Of a DNA stretch of 64,000 nt, positions 33,573 to 46,469 are shown one piece after another. Positions within the stretch are counted from its first letter, which is position 1, and each line of letters opens with the position of its first letter. Source of the stretch: Panaeolus papilionaceus (taxonomy: Eukaryota > Basidiomycota > Agaricomycetes > Agaricales); assembly GCA_015501605.1 (NCBI GenBank), contig JADNRZ010000007.1:1426001-1490000 (forward strand), in the 5' to 3' direction. Under the pieces are notes generated by a model. It saw only the letters and a program-made list of their open reading frames with translations. It had not been told where the DNA came from and did no database searches. The position numbers and the translations under genes were made by a program.

Positions 33573-36500
33573 CTAACCTTGATATTTCTTGATCAAGTCT
33601 CTCAATCTCGCCTGCCCAAACACCAGATCCAGTGGTTTAGTAGGTGAGGCAGGACGAGGTGCGTCAGACGTAACACCAGGGTTCAAAATAGCGGGTGTAG
33701 TTGGCGTCGAGGGAATCAAAGGAAGTTTAGGAGCAGCAGCAGCTTTGGCAAATTTATTTGCTGTAGCGTTTGAACTGGCAGCACTGCGAGGTCGAGCAAG
33801 TGATGCTGTTGTTGAGAGTGTAGGAATTGCATGTGAAGAGGATACAACAGGGTCCGATGTTCCTTTGGTGGCGGGCATAACTCCTTTGGCGAGTTCAGGT
33901 AGCTTTGCCTCTGTGCTGCTGGGGGTAGAAAGTGTTGTAGACGGTGCTGCTTTCCGTGGAAGTAAGTATGGACTAGTAGAAGGTCGTTTCTGGACCAATG
34001 CCTCTGTGGATTTGCTCGCAAGACCTGGGGGAACCACTCGTGCCCGGGCTGGTAGCTTGGTTGGCGATGGGACTGTAGGCTTTGGAGGTATAACATTGCC
34101 AGGCGTAGGAGTCGACTTGGAAGCAGAGAACAAATGTCGGGAATCAGGTCGTTTCTGGGCATCCGTAAGCTGAGCTGGATTTACTCGTTGTCCAAAATCT
34201 CCAGGAATAGCAGAGGGCTGTTTTGAAGATTGTCGTGATCTGGGAGGAGTCTTTAACGCAGCTGAAAACGACATCTTCTCTGGCTGAGTAGGTTTCGCTG
34301 GAAGCGGCGGAGGTGACCGAGGGGGAGAAACCACAGTCATCGGAATAGCTGATCCGTTTGAAAATGCGCTTGAGGTCTCCTTCACAGCATCCAAACGTTT
34401 AGGTATCTCCTTCGGAGCTTTAGCCGCGTTCTGGTTAAGAATGGCACCTGATGACCACAAATTCGCCACAGTAGTCACTTTACCACCTCTTCCACCACGA
34501 GCAGACCGAATATCGTACTTGACTTCGGGATCGACGGGTTTAGGGGGAAGGAATGCGGGGAAACGTTTTGCAACGCCACCAGCAGGTCCCGGCACCTTGT
34601 TGGGCGGTGGCGGGGCAGAAGAAGGTGGGTTAGAAGCGGGCTGAGCTCCTGATACGCCATTCACATTGGGATCGACGAGATGACGAACGTTTCGTGCAAC
34701 AGCAGAATAGGACAGAGGTTTCTGAGGCTGGTTAGACGGTCCTGGAACACTTGGCTTTGATGGTGGTGAAACCTTGCGGTTTGTTCGAACAGAGGTTGGA
34801 TGTCCAATGCCAGGAATTGAAAATGGTGCTCTGGGGGTGACGACGTCTGCTTCTGGGATCGGTGAGCTGTCTGTAGAAGCCCAGATATTTTGAACCTTTC
34901 TGGCTTCAACAACCACGGTAGCGTCGCGAGCAATGACAGGTCTTTCTTGAATGGTCTCCCGCTTGAGTGTAGCAATGGGGACAAACCCAGAAGAACGAGG
35001 GTTAGGAGAAGCAGAAACGTCATGGGTTGATGGTTCAGCAGCAGGAGTTTTGGCTCTATCAGGGGGAGGCGACGAGGAAATGTCTTCATCGAAAGGAAGA
35101 GTAGTAGCCTGTGCAAGGGGACTACGGGAATTGTCTTCGTCCTCCAGAGGTTGAACGCCCCCAAACCAAGCAGTGATACGACCGTCCTCCTGCATGACAC
35201 TAGGACTAGGAGGTATGATCTCCTCCTGCGGTGGTTCCGCCGGGTCAATACCACCCAGCCATGCAGCAACTCGTCCTTTAGCAGCCGTCTTGCTCCTTCC
35301 CTTCTCTCCGCTAGTCTTCTCTTTCTTCTTGCCACCATTGGCCTTTTCCTTCTTCTTATCATCAGACTTGGAGCTCTTCGACTCCTTGCCAGCATCTTTT
35401 TCCCTCCCCTTTCCTCCCACCCTCGTCGTAGGTGTACCACCCTGAGCCCGCTCCCGCATGTGCATATGCAACCCATTTAGAATCTCTCTATCATCAATTG
35501 GCGAGGGACTCCTCGACCTCCCAGCCCTATGCGTCCTCCCATCAAACTCCCCATCACTGTCATCCCCAGCAAGCCCTCCCGCAAGCGTCAAACTCGATAT
35601 CGCAGAGTCATTGAGCGGTTCAGGACTCTTCGTAGGAATAGGAATAGCCGAACTCCTAGCTTGCGCAAGTTCAGTGTCAATGGGGGCAATGAGCTGCCGT
35701 GCGTCAGGTCTCTGGTCCCTGATATCCACTTTCCTCGTCCCAACCTCCGCGAGCAGTCTTCGTTCAAGAGCATCAAACCCGCTCTCCGTTTTGAGTTCAT
35801 TCTTGTCGCTCTTGTCGTGGCGCATGAGCCGTGATGGGATGGCTACCAAAGCCGGCGTTGGTGGTGTTTGGTCGCAGGGGACAGGGGCCGTTTCTTTCAT
35901 CTCGTCGTTCTCTGGAGCGAAGTAGAGATCTGCTCTAGCGCGGCTCAAACCTCCAGTGAGAGGTGGTGGCGACCGATATCCTTTTTGAGAAGGAACAGGA
36001 GGGCCAGGCAACGTTTTGTTGATGTTGGGATCGGATTCAGTCGGCTGAACCTCCACAGGAACAACGACCACCTCAGCTTCCTTCTTCGCCTCTGCCTCTT
36101 TCTTCGCCTTCTCTGCCTCTTTCTGCGCTTGAATAAGCTTCAAAGACTCTTCAAATCCTTTGGGTAAATCTGCACTGAGGTCCATGCTCTTCCGCATGAC
36201 ATGGTCTGCCATCTTCTCCAGTTCCTCCACCCGCTCACTTTTCGCAACAGACCCAAGAACAGGATCTCGCGTAAACGACTGTTTAGGAGTAAGATGAGGT
36301 CTTGGAGAATAAACAACGTTCTTTGACGGCCCTGCAGACGACGCCGACAAGTTTCCATTTGGTGTAAGACCGGGCGGCGGAGGAAGACTACGAACAGGTA
36401 AAGGTTGTGAAGGAGTGGCGATGAATGGCATTGGTATCGGCTGTGGTTGAACCTCGGGAAGAGCAGGCATAGTAGGTGGGATGGGTAGAGGATAGCGGTG

Positions 36501-38329
36501 ACTTTGCGGAGAAACAGAACGTGTCCGTGACGACATTCGAAGATGTTGAGATACACGAAGTGCGCGTTCGCCCTTTCCTGATTCGGGTTCATAAGGCTGG
36601 ATGTTGATGGATTTGGGATGACTAATGTCGTTAAGTGGGAGTAAAGAGGCAGGAGAAGACTGCACAGGGAGACCTGGTATCATTGGAGGGGCGAGTTGTG
36701 AGGGTTCTGCAATGGCTCCGGCACTAGATGGCCGTGCAAGGTATCCTCCTGTGTGTACAGGGGGAATGAGGTGGTTCCGTGGAGGAGAAACTGAAGCATG
36801 ATATTGTGGATGAGAGAACGGTGGGATGGGTGCTGGATATTGTTCCGGGTGCATAGGCGGAATGTAAGGGTATCCTGGAGTCATATGAGGGGCGGGTATG
36901 GGAGTTATTGGGGGAATCCAGACTTGAATCTGCGAGGGATCTAAGTACGGCAATTGTAGAGGCATTGGTGATGTTGCCGGCTGTTGGTAGTAATGAACGG
37001 GTTCGGGGTAGTAGCCAGTGGGATGTGCGAGCACATGTTGAGGATGTGGAATACCAGGTGGCGCCATGGGAGGGTAGTTAGGATGAGGCTGTTGTAGAGG
37101 CTGCTGAGGAAGAGGCATAGCATTTGGATGGACAATTTCGATCGGAACTTCCAGGACAATGTCCTTGCTGCAAGTAAATTAGCATGTATTCCTCATAATA
37201 TCATTCGTTTAAAGACGTACCTCCCCATCCCTAGTGAAAGTTTGACCTCCACTTTGCAACGGATTTCAAACAGGGAATCACTGTGCCGGCGACCACCTCC
37301 CGTCTCAGACTCCTCTCCGTCCAAAGTCCCACCTCTGACGCCTCTTGCGTGAATTGGCACATCAAAAACCAAATTTGCTACACCTTCGGCACCAGGAGTA
37401 ATCACATACTCCGGCCCACGAAATGGCACGGTCGTTAACGTGTCTGAAATGTGCACTGGTACGGGATGTTGCCCAGAAGAAGAACCAGGCAGATAAAGAG
37501 TCCGCGTAAGCGATAAAGTAAGACCTGAATTCTGAAGTAGATCTTAGTAAATTGATTGCGCGTTAGATATGATTAATGCCAACCTTTTTCTGGGAGTGGT
37601 TCTTGACCTGCAACTCAAGGCAAGCGCTTTCCCCGGCAACGATTACATTACTCATGATCCTGCCTTGCATCCATAGCTTTCCTCCTTCTCCGACTGCCAC
37701 GGCCTCCGGAAGTTTTGCCAAGTAGTTGTCCTCTAGTGGGTATGCCTCCACGATGTCTACTGAGTGATTGTCCACAACAAGACGTTTCTCGCTCTTCCAA
37801 AACACGCCGACGCTAGCTCGAAGTTCATATCGGACCTTGGCAAGTCCCGAGCCAAAAGATATTGTGGAAGGACATGATGTGGGGAGGGGGATACGGAACA
37901 CGAACGTTGAACGACCTCGTCTAGCTTGGTAGTAGTGCTGCGGTAGCGGGGGATCTCCGGGCATTGGGCGAGCTTGCACCGCATTTGAAGGTGGAAGACC
38001 AGGCCCTTGAAATAGGCGTCTACTGTGAAGGAAAGTAGATGTAGCTGAGTGATCTCTAGAGTTCAGTTCTATGAAGGATAACATATGTCATTTTGTATAG
38101 CGAAGACCAGGGTCAATATTCAAGTAAATTAATTACCTTGGATTGCAAATAACTCGACCATCATGATCCCAATCCCCAATCCTCGATCTGCTCTGCACTC
38201 CATTTCTACTTTTCCAGATACATAGGTCCCCGCGACAAACGTTGGGTTGGCTAATGTTGTTGAAATCTTAACTTTGGAGTGATGCGGTGAAGCATTCATG
38301 GGCTCAGGTAAAGCCTGAGTGGGTGCCAT
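33573..38329 (-). CDS. Arrestin-domain protein with very long disordered Pro-rich tail
   Basis: Four exons (38137-38329, 37584-38068, 37221-37531, 33573-37167) encode 1527 residues. Residues 18-330 form an alpha-arrestin-like beta-sandwich pair: VKISTTLANPTFVAGTYVSG, GIGIMMVELFAIQ, STFVFRIPLPTSCPSTISF, KVRYELRASVGVFW, SNVIVAGESACLELQVKNHS and LTLSLTRTLYLPG. The remaining ~1200 residues are low complexity: a Pro/His/Tyr-rich segment, an Ala/Lys/Glu-rich coiled-coil-like stretch (QAQKEAEKAKKEAEAKKEAE) near mid protein, then Pro/Ser/Lys-rich sequence with a repeated RxxAWLGGI and RITAWFGGV motif. Fungal alpha-arrestins recruit Rsp5-type ubiquitin ligases to membrane transporters. I did not find a clear PPxY with confidence, so the adaptor role is inferred. 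Confidence 0.85.
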
Positions 38330-39320
38330 TTTGGCGAAAAAGGTGATCTAGGGTCCACAAAAAGCTCTAGAGGAAGACAGAAGACGGTTATAAACAAGTT
38401 GAACGGGTTAAAGGGTCTTGCTTACTTGTTCTTAGAGTTTGTTAGGTTACAACAAGGCCGGCGGTACAGATGTGAGACAGGTCGATGAACCGTAAAAACT
38501 GAAGATTTCGGTCCAAATTAGCTTGCATACGGCTTGTGTGCTTGTAAAGAGTCATTTGAAGGTTCATTGGCGATGATATTGAGGACCATTCAATGCCTGA
38601 CGGACTCCATGGCGGTGAAGAACGTTGTGGGATAATCAAAGGAAAGGCGTCCTAAAAGGGCAACAAAAAACAAACATGAGGGTTTCTCCCATGACACACT
38701 ATGACATCCTTAACTGCAAACTCAGATCACACAAAAATTGATTTTTAAACATTTAATTGAGCTTTAGGCAGAGATTCTACAGGGATGGCGTGGATGAAGA
38801 GATAATCTATGGCAATGGTCTGGTAATAAATAGGTAATAACTATAAAGGCAACTTGACATACAGACAAAAGAGGCATGAAGATAAAGGAATAGACTGTGC
38901 AACACAAACCCTAACAAACCGCATCAACAATACAGGGCCCAACAAAAAAAAAAAAACATCAAGGGAGAGAGAGAGAGAGATGAAATTGAGATAAAAGGGA
39001 ACAACTACGAAATCTGGAACTCTAGAACTCGAGGCACTTGACATTTGATGGCAGGGATATCTCGGTGAGAAAGGGAAGATGTGCTGCGGATGGTGCGGAT
39101 AGCGGGAAATAGGAGATGGTACGACGGTTCTCGAAGGGAAGTTGGCGAAGGCGGATGTTGAGAAGACAAGCAAGGATCATAGCACTGCCACCCTAGGGCG
39201 CTAAAACGTGAACCCCACATTCACATTCCAGCACCCCAAAAGGGAAATTGCCATCACCTCTGACATACTCACCCAGAGACATGAACCCCACATTCAGGTC
39301 TCGCAGTGAGTAAGGCTTGT
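38330..39320. other. Intergenic region upstream of the arrestin gene
   Basis: Promoter and probable leader intron of the arrestin gene, then the 3' flank of the pseudokinase gene. It contains an A13 run at 38944-38956 and a GA dinucleotide repeat at 38965-38980. Confidence 0.4.
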
Positions 39321-42300
39321 TCAAGCTGAGCGCTGCCGTTCGAGCCCCAGCCTGAAGCGCGACCTTCCGCCTGCCCTCGTTGGCCTGTCAACCAAATCCA
39401 CCGGCGGCTCCTTACAGGTGTGGACCCTGTTGAGGAATCCCAAACGCGGAACCGGCTCGAGTTCGGGCACCGGAACCTCTTGCCGCTCCATTGCGTCCCA
39501 GTTCCTAAGCATATTAAAATAAATCAACGGTTGCTCAGATGCTAGATGTAGATAGAAAAAACTCACACTCCATCGAAGATGCTATGGGCCATGGCGTGCC
39601 GCACACGAAGCACGCCCCGGGAGACTTTCTCGATCACCTAGTATATAAAGACAATTGGAATTTATATGGAGTTGAAGCAGAACAAAGGAAAACACATACC
39701 ATGTCCATGAACGAGCGATCGAGATCCGTCAGGTCTTGCAACGCGTTTTGATTCGAGTTGTAGTCGAACCGCGGCCTCTTGTCCACCGGGTCCAACGTGT
39801 ACGGCTGCATTAGGTATTAGCATGCAAAATAGGCGCCGTTCTCGATTCGAACACTCACCCTTCCGGTATACATCTCCTGGTATGCCTCTAGCATCTCGAC
39901 ATAGTCCAACATGCACGATGCTTCATATGGAAGCAACCCACATTGGACTAACATCTCCTCATCTTCATCATCCGTGATCGCGAGGCTGAAATCGTTCAGA
40001 ACGATGTGCCGGGATTCACTGATGAAAATGTTGGCAGATGTGAATGAACCGTGGGAGACGCCCACGCAGTGAAGGGCGTTCACTGCGATGACCTGAGAGG
40101 AGATGATGTCAATAATGATTCGAAACAAATAAACACAAGTAGCTCACCATTTCCGCCAGGTAAAATCGTGCCAACCTCGCGTTCAAGCACTGGGGACTTT
40201 GAGCTTTGATAAGCGCGCTCAAGTTCCCGTTGGGACAATACATCTTTAAAATGAAAGTGTAAGCAATCGAGATAAACTTCAAAAGAAAGAAAACAACTTA
40301 CCGTGTACAAAAACATGTCCCGCGTGTCCACAAAGGTTCCCACCAATCGAGTACACCACTGACTCGACACCTTCAGCTCCATCACCGCCTCCAGTCCCCT
40401 CACCTCCCGCTCGAACATCGCCTGACACATCACCTTCACCCGCTTCACAACCACCAGCTCCTTCAACACCGGATGCTCCTTCACAACCAAAGAGCCCCTA
40501 TGCCTCGTCAACACCTTCAACCGATTCCAGAAGCAAGGCGGAATCGGCGCCGCTACCTTGACGAAGTCCACCGCTAGCTTGGTGGACGGTTCATCGTCGC
40601 CTGTGACAATGACGGGATCAGCTGGTGTTGACGAAATGAGAGGAGAGTGAACCGACCCTGACTCCTTCAAGCTAACCAGCCTCTCGTTGAAGGCGCTGAG
40701 CTCGACGGAGCTCAGCGAATCGAGCGTGTTTGGGCGCTCCCGAAACGTTGATGTGTGGGTCGGGAGGAAGGGGCTGGTGAAACTGAAGACGTCTGGGATC
40801 GACGTCGGCGCGTTCCTGGTTGGCGGATCTGGCCAGTTGTCCAAGAGGTTGTCGGGGGAGGGCGCGCGCGAGTCGTCGATCGGGGGTGGCATTGGAGGAA
40901 GGTCGGGGATGTGCTTCGGACGCCAGGTATCATCGCAGTCATCGTCCAGGTGTGGTGGACAGATGGCCTGGGAAGGGGAGGAGAAGGTGTGTATGACAAC
41001 CTCATACGAGGGGCTGCCATTGGCCGGGGGCGAAGGGAAAGGGCAGGGGACAAGCGAAGGAGCTCGAAGCGGAGTTTGACTCAGCGAGCTACGACGCTGA
41101 GGACGGGGAGCAGGGGGAAGCTTGGGACTCGAGGCTTTCCTTCGAGTGGGCGTTGCCTCCGGAACCCTGGTCCTCGCCCTGAAGGATGGCTCATCCTTGA
41201 CCACAGGGATTGGTGGCGTCTCCCTGGGTGAAGGATAAGCACCCTCAGCTGCCTCCTTGAGCAACCGGCTGACACGCGGGTCCTTCTGCGCGGTCGCCGG
41301 TGTGCCCTTCCCCTTCCCCTTCTCCTTCAAATTTCCCGAAACCTTCGCCGCAGCTCGCTTCTCAGCCCTTTCCAACTCCCGCTGGCGCCACCGGCTCCGA
41401 ATCTCCTCTAATGCCTCCCGGGGAACTGCCATCTCAGGTACCGTCGCCCGCCTGACCAAAACCGTGCTGTCTGCTGCAGGAGTAGCCACCCTGTCCTTCT
41501 GACTCGCCTTGACTGCGTTAAGACGCTCGCGAATCCGAAGGCGTCGTGCTTCTTCCTCGCTGACCACGGGGGCGTCGATTAGTGCAGTGGGTGCGAGAGG
41601 GCTGGGTTGGGAGGGCAGGGCAGGCAGGAGCTTGGCATCCGTGGCAAGAGGCACCATTGGTGCTGAAGCGAGCGGCAACGAAGCAGCAGGTTCTATTGGA
41701 AGTCCTGTGAGATTATTGTAGAACCAAAAAAGAACGAAATCGTGTATACCCGATGACGATTCCACAGCCGCAGGCGGAGCCAAACCAAACGAGGATGTCG
41801 ATTCACTTCGAGGAGTCGATGGCATCCTCGAATGGTATAGTAGCGTTGGTTCCTGAGGTGGCAGCCCCTCGGAGCTGACGAAGTCCGGCTGTAGCGCAAC
41901 CCAGACGACATCGCTGGCTTGCGCAACCAGAGCGATATACTCACCAGCCATCGCACAAACGATGCGAAGCTGATGGGCGACGTTTTCCGGCTCCAACGAC
42001 AGCAGAACAGCGACGATCACAAACCACAAGTAGTGGATTGCGAACACCGCCATTAAGGGTTGGAGGTAGGCGAGGTGCTTCCTGGAAGCAGACCTGGCGG
42101 GGGTGACCGCGTCGAGGAGGTGGTAGAGGGCGGGGGCGAATGTGCCAGTGATGGCGTCCGAGTGGCGGGTGGCAAAATCACAGACCTGTTCTGTGATTTT
42201 GGAAATGAGGGGGGAGGGGAGCGAGACGGGGGCAGAGGGAGGGGAAGCAGGGGCGTCGATGGGGAAGCAGGCAGGGGGAGTGATGATGTATCCCGCCGCT

Positions 42301-42632
42301 GGGCATGCGACGGTGGTGTTGACGGGGTCGAGAGGGAAGTTGGGGGGAGGGGGTGCATCGATTAGGTAGCAGACGGGGAATCCGATGCGGAAGCCCGCCG
42401 CTGGGCAAGCGACAGTGGTGTCGACAGCTGGCAGAACCGGCTTGAAACGGCTCTGCCAATAGACTAACCCTTCCTGTTCGTCGAACTCAGGAATGGGGGC
42501 TGTGTGACTCCGCAGACTATGTTTCAGAGTCAAACCTACACCAGCACCAAGGCCTACGCCCACGAAAAACTGCGCGGCTGGCCGTCCATCGAAAAAGCTG
42601 AGTAAATTGAGAAGGGGTCCTAATCCCCTCAT
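39321..42632 (-). CDS. Membrane-anchored protein with degenerate AGC-like kinase domain
   Basis: Exons 41750-42632, 40302-41704, 40148-40243, 39859-40092, 39700-39804, 39567-39637 and 39321-39504 give 991 residues; the first intron (41705-41749, 45 nt, no stop) may be retained, giving 1006. The N-terminus has a Gly-rich hydrophobic segment (FFVGVGLGAGVGLTL) and a second strong span near residue 190 (AIHYLWFVIVAVLLSL). A long charged, Pro-rich linker leads to a kinase-like domain: VVVKRVKVM retains the Lys, but the catalytic loop reads VSHGSFTSANIFI instead of HRDxKxxN and the metal motif reads LNDFSLA instead of DFG. The tail with NWDAMERQEVPVPELEPVP resembles an AGC C-terminal extension. It is probably a catalytically dead kinase serving as a scaffold. 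No close family name is recognised. Confidence 0.75.
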
Positions 42633-45600
42633 GATCGCCTAGGTAGGATGACGAGGATCTGAAAAGAGGGTATTAGAAGATCGTTCTCGATGAAGAACAT
42701 AAGTGACATACACGATGCAGTTGAAGACTTGAAGTGAAGATGTTGATGAAGCTGAAGTTCTGAAAGAAGTGGCTTGCAGATATCAGGGCAAGTTTCGATG
42801 AGCCTTTCCCGCCCAAAACCTGCTCATTTTATAGGCATCCCGCCCATAATGTGCGGCGGGAAAGGTGAAAGGTGTTCGAGTAAATATAGAACCTGACTCG
42901 TCGCCGGGATCGAGTTTCGATCGAAGTCAGCAGACCAAACAGCACCTCGAGTGAAAACCTCTAAGTACGACACCCCGATGAACACCGCCGTATGAGCGCC
43001 TTGTCGTGATAAGGGCATCCTGAACGAAGTTAAAATTCTACGTTCAGCGGGGCATCAGCGTCTCCTGTAGTTGAGTTTTGAGCGTCAGCCACCCAAACGA
43101 TCGACACCTTCGAAACTGTCACTTCGATCAACACCGTTGGTTGAGCTCCTAAAATAACTCGATTCGTCAGCGTCAAGTGCCTAAATACCTGGCGGGGTGG
43201 AGAAATAGGGCTTACGCGTCCACGAAACACGTCATTGTGAAATGAACTTTTTTTGCAAAAGTAAATCAACGACGGATAGAAGAACTCGACGATCGAAAAT
43301 ACTTCGTTATCGGAAAGTGTGGAATAAAAATAGAAAGGACGAAGAGAAATGCATGAGTGAAAGGGTGGCCTGTTCAAGTAAGGTGGAGCAAAAACGACTG
43401 CCTCAGAAAGAGAGCATAGACAGCAGCCCATCTTCTGGTTCCAGGTGCGCAATCATACGGAGCTGGATGCTGGGAGTGGCCCTCTCAGCGTGACGCATCG
43501 ACGTAGGAAGGTCTCGCTGCTCTGTATATCCATCTATCCATGAATTTTACCTTATGCACAGTATGTCCTGGCAGCTGCAACTTTTCTGGAGAGGGCACCG
43601 TCTTGAAGGTTGAGAATTCAGTAACGAGCTCAGTAATCCTGGTAAGAATCAAACTCCGTCAATCCTCACGAGAAATTGGGTTAGTGAGGAAGAGGAGGGG
43701 GTAATCGCACAAATAGTTAACACATTCATGTCGACATAGTCATTGCTGGAGCTCAACCCATGAGCTGTCACGGTTTGTGTAATGTACAGTTGATGGCACA
43801 AACATTATTGGCTCAGGGTCAATATTCCTGAAAAGGCTCAGACCATGGTCAGGGTCGCCTTAGATTACTTGGTATGTACTCTTCAGCACGTAGCTGCAGA
43901 GCTCACGGGTTCTGTTGCTGAATTATAGGGGCAATGGGAACGTCACTTCACAGGCTCGAGCGTCAGTGAAACTTCAGTGTTGCTGTGCTGATCGCTAATA
44001 GTAAGCACCTCGAATTTTAAACCCCAGGATTTGGTATTTATCCTTATAAGGCTTTGAGCATCATCAAAAGCATCTCTGTCAGCTGAGGTGCAAATTATTG
44101 TACAGAGATTGTACTCCAAACAGGAATTGGATATATTTGCCTCGAATTCTTGGATATAGCTACCCTCACGCACCTAGGAAGAACTATCCTATGTTTTAAC
44201 ATTCAAGGTTACATGACCAATTCCTCAAATTAGTATATTATCTAACTACATGTTATGCACCCCATGACGAGCGTCGGAAGGCGCAGAGAGCGGCACACGA
44301 CTTGCCGGGTCTCAGAGGTCGGCGAAAGAGAACGTCCGCCTTAGCCAAGAACCCCACGTTGCTTTGCTTTGGAGAAAATTTGGATGAGATTTGAGAGGCT
44401 GTATCCCACCACTTGCTATTCTTTGGAGTTCTTGAACTCCTTGTCGTACCTACTGAATGTTGAAGTTTATTGTTATACCGTTAGATAAAATCTCTCCTCA
44501 TTTCCCAAAAACATTGGGATACTATGAAAAAAGTTTACATAGGGCATGACTATTCCTGCTTACACGATTTTTACATTCAGTAAGGATCTGCAAAGATTTC
44601 TGGAAAGAAATCCAAATAATTGATAATTATTGTATGCGTACAAGACCCGACCCCTTAAACTACGCCGGATGCAGAGATAACCCCTCGATTTTCCCCACTT
44701 CAACTCCGTCTATGGTCCTCCATCAAGGGGATTTAGAGCCTTACGCCATTGCGATCAATGAATATTATGAATTTCATTGATACATACCCTCGCTCCATGA
44801 ATTTGACACCAAGAAAGGATATGGTCGTGCCGCTCGTGCGCAGTTCTTGTCTCGAACGCATCACGAGTCCACACTCCCTCATTGCTAGCAACCAGATTTT
44901 TACAGTTTCACCGAGATATCTGAGGTAAAGTTTCCAGATAAGTACACTACAATCAAGACAACCACCTTTCGAAGCTCCGAGTGACATCTAATACGTCCGT
45001 ACCTTGAGGGTTTCGCGGCGGCGCATCCTTTAGCGCTTATTTGGTCTCGGACATATTTATTGATTCAGAGAGTCTTCTATGAAGCCAAGAACTAAAACCG
45101 ATTCGACGTGAAGTGAGCTAGTTCGTTTGAAAGGTGCTCTGCAGGAAGAAGGTTCGTATGCGCCATCTTGGCACTTCGATGCAAGGTCTGAGATTTGGAT
45201 CGAATTGATGGCAGTTTGACAGATATCAGGTTCAAACTCGGACAATAAGCGCTAGGTTTTTATTAAATGATCATTCTACTCATTCATCAGAGCTTAAGGC
45301 TGTAAGTAATACAGATTGCCGTCATGAAGATAATTTTAGAAAAGACAGGGGCCTTCATCTGTTTTCTACGCACCCACAGAGTCAAAAAGTCTGTTGCGCG
45401 CTCGCCTTATATCGCTCGTCTTATTAGCTCTGCCTTCATGCGAGTTTACTACCAAAGAAATGTCGATCCAACTCACACTGCGCAGCAATGTCTCCGGGGC
45501 GGGAATGTATTTTCCTAAATAAACAAGCTCATTCAACGGACGATTTTCGTCAGAATGACGAGAAATCAATAAGAAGAAGCCTCGCCTATTCACAAACAAG

Positions 45601-46469
45601 GAAAACGTCACTGAATATCCGATGTACGTCCAAAAGGACTCTCCGATGTAATTATCGGAAGAACTAATCGACCGTTCGGTTTCTTTTGATAGCTTCCCCC
45701 GACATGGACACGGTCTATCTGAAGCAAACCAAGAGAATGAATGCATACATTGGAAGACCGATCCATAAAATTGACAACATCTGAGATAAGGCTTTGACGC
45801 CTCTTTGCGACGCACCGGCTGTCAATGTTGTCGAAATCGGTGAACATCTCGATATCATTCTAAGTTGATAGCACCAAACTTGCTTGGTTTGCTTCGACAT
45901 ATCGAAGCGTTTGCAGCGTCTACCTAGAGGTTCCACATTCTGCTAAGAATAAATGCCTGTTCGTTTCCTTATTAACCTCGGAAGGACAGGAAGCGGGAAA
46001 CTGTTCTCGATCCATACCCAAGCAAAAACTGCGAATGTGCAAATCGGGTAATTGATAAGATTTCGAAGGCAAGCCCCTGTCTGAATCTCTCACTGCAACG
46101 TCACACGAGTCGCAATCCTTTGTTTAGTTTGTGTTCATTCTCTCCCAACAACCTTTACGGACCGAGAAAAGGTATCCAATCTTGTGGAATCCCTTGTACT
46201 GGCTTTATCAATACCACGATCTTAGGTTGGACGCTCATAATGCTGGTGATGTCTACCCCACACCGTTGAGGTAAGTGTCTCTGCTCTGTGATCATAGTCA
46301 GACCGACCATGTCCTGCAACGTCATTTGCAAAAGTTACAACAGACAGTATAAAACTAGAATTACCCTTAGATCCCTTTCATTTACCTTTCGTTCTTTTCT
46401 GCGTCTTGCCCTTTCATTTCGTTCTCTCTTTAAATTATCTGCTGGCAGTTTCTTCGTTCATTCAAGCAC
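42633..46469. other. Gene-free stretch of 3.8 kb
   Basis: Promoter of the pseudokinase gene followed by sequence with only short frames (longest about 150 codons, no motif). No terminal repeats, tandem arrays or RNA genes recognised. The last few hundred bases are CT-rich and probably carry the promoter and leader of the next gene. Confidence 0.35.

Noticed and set aside
41257..41721. Long plus-strand frames opposite the pseudokinase and arrestin genes
   Set aside because: They mirror GC-rich Pro/Ser codons of the true minus-strand genes.
45366..45815. 149-codon minus-strand frame
   Set aside because: No family resemblance, and overlapping frames of similar length suggest chance.
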